8,158 bases of DNA. It comes from PALSA-505 sp035308365. Lineage in GTDB: Bacteria; Actinomycetota; Actinomycetes; Streptosporangiales; Streptosporangiaceae. Both the position numbers and the translations under genes were made by a program. Within the stretch, counting starts at the first letter, position 1, and each line of letters opens with the position of its first letter. Under the pieces are notes generated by a model. That model worked only from the letters and a program-made list of their open reading frames with translations, was not told the origin of the DNA and made no database searches. This document shows positions 5,425-8,158 of the stretch, in pieces. The stretch spans positions 1 through 8,158 of the forward strand of contig DATGGU010000117.1 in the NCBI GenBank assembly GCA_035308365.1. Direction: 5' to 3'.

Positions 5425-6696
5425 ATGGCCGCCGAGGAGCGGGAGCGGCTGGAGAGCGCGCTGACGCGCCGGTGGCTTGACCTGCGTGATCATCTGGATG
5501 AGCGGTCGCGCAGGCTGTGGCTGGCGGCTGAGGCACGGTCGCTGGGCTATGGCGGCATCGCGTTCGTGGCAGCGGTGACCAAGGTGGCCAAGGACACGAT
5601 CTGTGATGGGGTCAGGGAGCTGGCCGGGCAGGCTGCGCCGCCAGGGCGGGTGCGCCGGGCCGGGGCGGGCCGCAAGCGCGCTGAGGAGGTGGATCCGGGG
5701 CTGCCGGCGGCGCTGGATGCGCTGGTGGAGCCGGTGACCCGCGGTGACCCGGAATCGCCGCTGCGGTGGACGGCCAAGTCGCTGAACACGCTGGCCGCGG
5801 AGCTGACCGCGCAGGGGCACCCGGTTTCTGATGACACGGTCCGGCGGCTGCTGATGGAGCAGGGGTTCAGCTTGCAGGCCAATGCCAAGACGCTGGAAGG
5901 CAGCCGGCACGCTGACCGTGACGCCCAGTTCCACCACATCAATGCGGCGGTCAAGGCCGCCCTGGCCGCGGGTGAGCCGGTGATTAGCGTGGACACCAAG
6001 AAGAAAGAACTCGTCGGGCGGTATAAGAACGGTGGCCGTGAATACCGGCCCTGCGGTGACCCCGAGCAGGTCAACGTGCACGACTTCATCGACAAAAAGC
6101 TCGGCAAAGCTGTCCCGTACGGGGTCTATGACGTCGGCGCGAACACCGGATGGGTCAGCGTCGGCGTTGATCACGACACCGCGGCGTTCGCCGTCAACTC
6201 CATCCGCACCTGGTGGAACACCATCGGCAAGGACTCCTACCCCGGCGCGGCCCGGCTGCTGATCACTGCGGACTGCGGCGGGTCCAACGGCAACCGGGTC
6301 CGGCTCTGGAAGACCGAACTGGCCGCCCTGACCGCCGAGACGGGCCTGGTCATCCAGGTGTGCCACCATCCGCCGGGGACGTCGAAATGGAACCGGATCG
6401 AGCACAAGCTGTTCAGCTTCATCTCGATGAACTGGCGCGGACGGCCGCTGACCAGCTACGAGGTCATCATCAACACCATCGGGGCGACCACCACCCGCAC
6501 CGGCCTGACGGTCAAGGCCCAGCTCGACGAGGCCACCTACCCCAAGGGCGTGAAGATCACCAACCGGCAGATGCGGGAACTGGAGAAGACCCGGCTCACC
6601 CGCAACCCCTGGCACGGCGAATGGAACTACAGTCTCCACCCGCCTACCACACCCGGTGATCATCACGTGCCAACCGAAGACCTTGATTCAAGCTGA
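5425..6696 (+). CDS. ISAzo13-family DDE transposase
   Basis: The protein of 423 residues cuts and joins DNA at the element ends. The N-terminal half has a helical HTH-type region (LDERSRRLWLAAEARSLGYG, then TKVAKDTI), a basic GRKR linker and a second HTH-like stretch (VSDDTVRRLLMEQGFSL). The catalytic RNase-H fold shows the acidic triad: Asp190 in SVDTKKKE, Asp283 in ITADCGGSNG, and Glu326 in NRIEHKLFSFIS. The VDTKKKE and ADCGGSNG blocks and the CHHPPGTSKWNRIEH segment are typical of this family. The ATG at 5425 is chosen because GGTGGGG lies upstream; a GTG at 5407 would add six residues but has no ribosome site. The frame is intact and its stop TGA (6694-6696) lies inside the right inverted repeat. 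Confidence 0.92.
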   Translation: MAAEERERLESALTRRWLDLRDHLDERSRRLWLAAEARSLGYGGIAFVAAVTKVAKDTICDGVRELAGQAAPPGRVRRAGAGRKRAEEVDPGLPAALDALVEPVTRGDPESPLRWTAKSLNTLAAELTAQGHPVSDDTVRRLLMEQGFSLQANAKTLEGSRHADRDAQFHHINAAVKAALAAGEPVISVDTKKKELVGRYKNGGREYRPCGDPEQVNVHDFIDKKLGKAVPYGVYDVGANTGWVSVGVDHDTAAFAVNSIRTWWNTIGKDSYPGAARLLITADCGGSNGNRVRLWKTELAALTAETGLVIQVCHHPPGTSKWNRIEHKLFSFISMNWRGRPLTSYEVIINTIGATTTRTGLTVKAQLDEATYPKGVKITNRQMRELEKTRLTRNPWHGEWNYSLHPPTTPGDHHVPTEDLDSS

Positions 6697-6700
6697 GCCC
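6676..6700 (-). repeat. Right terminal inverted repeat of the insertion sequence
   Basis: Read on the minus strand it begins GGGCTCAGCTTGAATCAAGG. It contains the last seven codons of the transposase (including the stop), so coding sequence and transposase-binding site overlap. Confidence 0.75.
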
Positions 6701-6703
6701 TTA
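6701..6703. repeat. Right copy of the TTA target-site duplication
   Basis: TTA follows the GCCC tip of the right inverted repeat and matches 5354-5356. Confidence 0.55.
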
Positions 6704-6728
6704 GTAGCCAACTGGCTGACGGTCATGG

Positions 6729-7436
6729 TCACGCGGCAACCTCCTGGGTAAGGGCGGGGATGTAGTTGGGTGAGAGTGGACGGTGGTAGCGGTGAAAGGA
6801 GTGTGGTTGCAGGCGGTAGCCCGGCCTCTGGGATGACTGGCTGGCCGGTGCAGCGTGCTCAATAAGCCCGATCTGTTCCAGCCGAACGGTCATGGCACGA
6901 GTTGACACGTCGAACAGCCGGGCCAGTTCGCTCGGGCGCTGGATACCGCCGTAGAACGCGGCCCGCAGCCACCTCTTGGGCATGAGGACGCAACCGGCAA
7001 AGTATTCGGCGATGTACTCCACTGGAGTCAGCCCGTAGATAGACCGGGGCAGTCTGCCGCCGAGCCCGGGGTGACCATGATCAACGATGTGCTTGTACTC
7101 ATGAATGACGGTGAACCGCTGCCGGGTGGCGGGCTCGTCAGGGTTGAGCGTGATGACCCAGGCCCGGCGGTGTGCGTCCCAATCGCTCAGGCCGGAGGCG
7201 GCGTGCCGGGGCAGGTCCGGATCGTAGTCAATAAGAACCCTTGGCAGGCTGGTGACGATCTCCTGCGGCACCGGAGCGCCTACGACGTGCTGCAAATGCA
7301 GCAGTCGGTTCGCTTGCAGTTCAGCCAGCCGAAGGGCTTCGCTCAGTAGCAGTCGCCGGGGCGGCAGCAGGGCTCGGAGGGTTCCCAGTACGCTGCTCTT
7401 TTCGGTGAGGGTGTTTGTGGTGTCGTGTTCGTGCAT
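6729..7436 (-). CDS. ImmA/IrrE-type zinc metallopeptidase
   Basis: The 235-residue protein has a helical N-terminal region (about 1-60) and a core with TVIHEYKHIVDHG (109-121). His112, Glu113 and His116 form the HExxH zinc and catalytic site, and VEYIAEYFAGCVLMP (139-153) supplies the third acidic ligand (Glu140 or Glu144). The LMP end is a hallmark of the family. A C-terminal winged-helix-like segment (RPSELARLFDVSTRAMTVRL, 167-186) and a basic tail follow. ImmA-type peptidases cut a partner XRE repressor after a stress or excision signal. The partner here is the HTH gene 26 bases upstream on the same strand. The ATG at 7436 has a near-perfect AAGGAGGG site four bases away. It is a soluble cytoplasmic protein. 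The substrate is inferred from the pairing. Confidence 0.9.
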   Translation of the reverse strand: MHEHDTTNTLTEKSSVLGTLRALLPPRRLLLSEALRLAELQANRLLHLQHVVGAPVPQEIVTSLPRVLIDYDPDLPRHAASGLSDWDAHRRAWVITLNPDEPATRQRFTVIHEYKHIVDHGHPGLGGRLPRSIYGLTPVEYIAEYFAGCVLMPKRWLRAAFYGGIQRPSELARLFDVSTRAMTVRLEQIGLIEHAAPASQSSQRPGYRLQPHSFHRYHRPLSPNYIPALTQEVAA

Positions 7437-7440
7437 GGCT

Positions 7441-7448
7441 CCCTCCTT
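7441..7448 (-). promoter_or_regulatory. Strong ribosome binding site of the ImmA-like gene
   Basis: On the minus strand AAGGAGGG precedes the ATG at 7436 by four bases. It fixes this start and suggests strong, independent translation of the peptidase within the two-gene unit. Confidence 0.7.
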
Positions 7449-7462
7449 TCATTTATGGGGAT

Positions 7463-7822
7463 TTAGGGTTGCTCGTCTTCGTGGTCCACTGGTCCTGAGC
7501 GTCCGTGCTTTTCGGCCAATTTCTCGGCGTAACGCTCCAGGTCAGTGATGGCCTGCTCATCCAGTTGCCGGTACTTGGCGCGCAGGTACGGCTTGAGCGT
7601 GGGCAGTTCCCCGGCGGGCAGCCAGCCCGCCACGGTGAACAGGTCGCTCACGGGAATGTCCAGGGCAGCAGCCAAGGCCTTGAGGGTGTCGGGTTGCGGA
7701 GTGAGGATGTCACCGCGCTCCAGCGAAACGATTGAAGACACGTTTACCCTGCGGGAACGAGCGGCCAGCCTGTACCAGATGCAGCCGGAGACCTTCCGTA
7801 AGGAACCGGAGCAACTGCACAT
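7463..7822 (-). CDS. XRE-family HTH regulator, 5' end uncertain or lost
   Basis: The secure part runs from about 7760 down to the stop at 7463. It has the HTH recognition region NVSSIVSLERGDILTPQP, TLKALAAALDIPVSDLF, and a C-terminal tail (LKPYLRAKYRQLDEQAITDL, then a Lys/Glu-rich helix) as in actinomycete XRE regulators paired with ImmA peptidases. It should bind DNA and repress its own operon. The 5' end is the problem. The ATG at 7822 is used here for want of better; a TTG at 7888 is the other option, and neither has a clear ribosome site. Upstream of about 7765 the sequence (Cys/Trp-rich) does not look like a normal first HTH helix and is antisense to a convincing + strand frame. LRKVSGCIWYRLAARS could be forced onto the HTH pattern but is atypical. 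The gene may be 5'-truncated. Confidence 0.75.
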   Translation of the reverse strand: MCSCSGSLRKVSGCIWYRLAARSRRVNVSSIVSLERGDILTPQPDTLKALAAALDIPVSDLFTVAGWLPAGELPTLKPYLRAKYRQLDEQAITDLERYAEKLAEKHGRSGPVDHEDEQP

Positions 7823-8158
7823 CGGCCAGGTAGCCGAACAGGTACTGAAGCTCTGCCATGAGCAGCGCTTGAGAGCCGAGCGGGTCAAGCTGGAACGCCG
7901 TCACCCGGCTGACTCCCGATTGGCTATCCAGTGGTTGGACCGCTTTGAGGCCTACTACCGGCTGTGGACGCCGATCTCACGGCTGGGTGATGACCTGCTG
8001 GCAGCCATCACCACCAGGCGAGAACCGGAAACCGAGCATCCGCCGTGGGACCCGGAAGGCGAGGAACCACGAGATGAAGACTGGAAAGGCCAGGAAGACC
8101 AGGCCAAAGGATATGTCCGTGGTGCGCTGTATGCCTACGCCTGGTACCAGCTGGAGCT
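7707..8158 (+). CDS. Uncharacterised actinomycete protein, N-terminal part (3' end outside window)
   Basis: The frame is open to the window edge, giving at least 150 residues. The ATG at 7707 has GGAG five bases upstream (7698-7701) and gives MSPRSSETIEDTFTLRERAA. From about 7749 the sequence is convincingly coding: LRERAASLYQMQPETFRKEP, then QLHIGQVAEQVLKLC, an Arg/Glu-rich helix, HPADSRLAIQWLDRFEAYYR and LWTPISRLGDDLLAAI, a Pro/Glu/Asp-rich acidic linker, and GYVRGALYAYAWYQLE. It looks soluble and mostly helical. I recall similar hypothetical proteins in actinomycetes but know no function. Its first ~14 codons are antisense to the secure HTH coding region, so the true start may be the ATG at 7779, or the native N-terminus may have been lost at a rearrangement. 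Confidence 0.68.
   Translation, partial: MSPRSSETIEDTFTLRERAASLYQMQPETFRKEPEQLHIGQVAEQVLKLCHEQRLRAERVKLERRHPADSRLAIQWLDRFEAYYRLWTPISRLGDDLLAAITTRREPETEHPPWDPEGEEPRDEDWKGQEDQAKGYVRGALYAYAWYQLE

Larger units (their letters stand above)
5357..6700 (+). mobile_element. Complete ISAzo13-like insertion sequence, 1344 bp
   Basis: The element contains one transposase gene (5425-6696) between imperfect terminal inverted repeats. The left end (5357-5381) and the right end read in reverse (6700-6676) agree at 17 of 25 positions, including the tip GGGCT and an internal AGGTC. It is flanked by TTA on both sides. Ends, target duplication and transposase are all intact, so it may still be mobile. It sits between the stop of the WD40 gene (5325) and the convergent ImmA-like gene (stop at 6729), in what was originally a gap of about 56 bases. 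It therefore interrupts no gene, though it may separate or remove a shared terminator. Confidence 0.85.

Noticed and set aside
3988..6666. Very long open frame on the minus strand (892 codons)
   Set aside because: It runs antisense through the WD40 gene and transposase, both with clear motifs. It is low in normal hydrophobic patterning and very rich in Arg/Gly/Pro/Val, as expected for the complement of high-GC coding DNA.
6701..6728. Terminator between the insertion sequence and the ImmA-like gene
   Set aside because: AGCC-AACT-GGCT gives only a 4-bp stem without a T-run, too weak to call.
7710..7904. A second minus-strand frame of 64 codons opposite the last gene
   Set aside because: It is in a different frame from the HTH coding sequence and opposite a convincing + strand frame, with no domain of its own.

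Overview
The window is high-GC DNA with G/C-ending codons, Shine-Dalgarno sites such as GGGAGG and AAGGAGGG, and many ATGA/GTGA start-stop overlaps. It most likely comes from an actinomycete (Streptomyces- or Streptosporangium-like). No rRNA, tRNA or CRISPR array is visible. The gene types (type III CRISPR effector genes, an insertion sequence, an XRE/ImmA pair) point to an accessory, defence-rich region.

Layout. (1) Positions 2-2387, + strand: the 3' end of a type III, probably III-D, CRISPR-Cas operon. It holds the C-terminal part of a Csx10-like RAMP protein, a protein with two fused Csm3-like RAMP domains, and an unassigned 155-residue accessory protein, all translationally coupled. (2) Positions 2388-2756: a 369-bp gene-poor spacer with two hairpins, a possible 54-codon minus-strand ORF or relic, and an AT-rich candidate promoter. 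(3) Positions 2757-5325, + strand: three genes joined by ATGA overlaps. They encode a small soluble helical protein, a single-pass membrane protein with a Cys-containing outer domain, and a membrane-anchored WD40-like propeller. The first two share a short QAGR(D/N)Q motif. (4) Positions 5357-6700: a complete ISAzo13-like insertion sequence with imperfect 25-bp inverted repeats, a TTA target duplication, and a 12-bp stem-loop just before the transposase start. It landed in the short gap between two convergent gene sets. (5) Positions 6729-7822, - strand: an XRE-type HTH regulator followed by an ImmA/IrrE-type zinc peptidase. (6) Positions 7707-8158, + strand: the start of an uncharacterised protein running off the window. 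Its frame collides head-to-head with the 5' end of the HTH gene, which suggests an inversion, a truncation, an assembly chimera or a true antisense overlap.

How the genes work together. The CRISPR genes would form part of the crRNA-guided RNA-cleaving backbone of a Cas10 complex whose other subunits lie upstream. The XRE/ImmA pair has the layout of a repressor and the protease that removes it. The 2757-5325 trio looks like one membrane-associated functional unit of unknown role and is the best candidate here for an undescribed system. The function of the trio and of the 155-residue protein is inference only.
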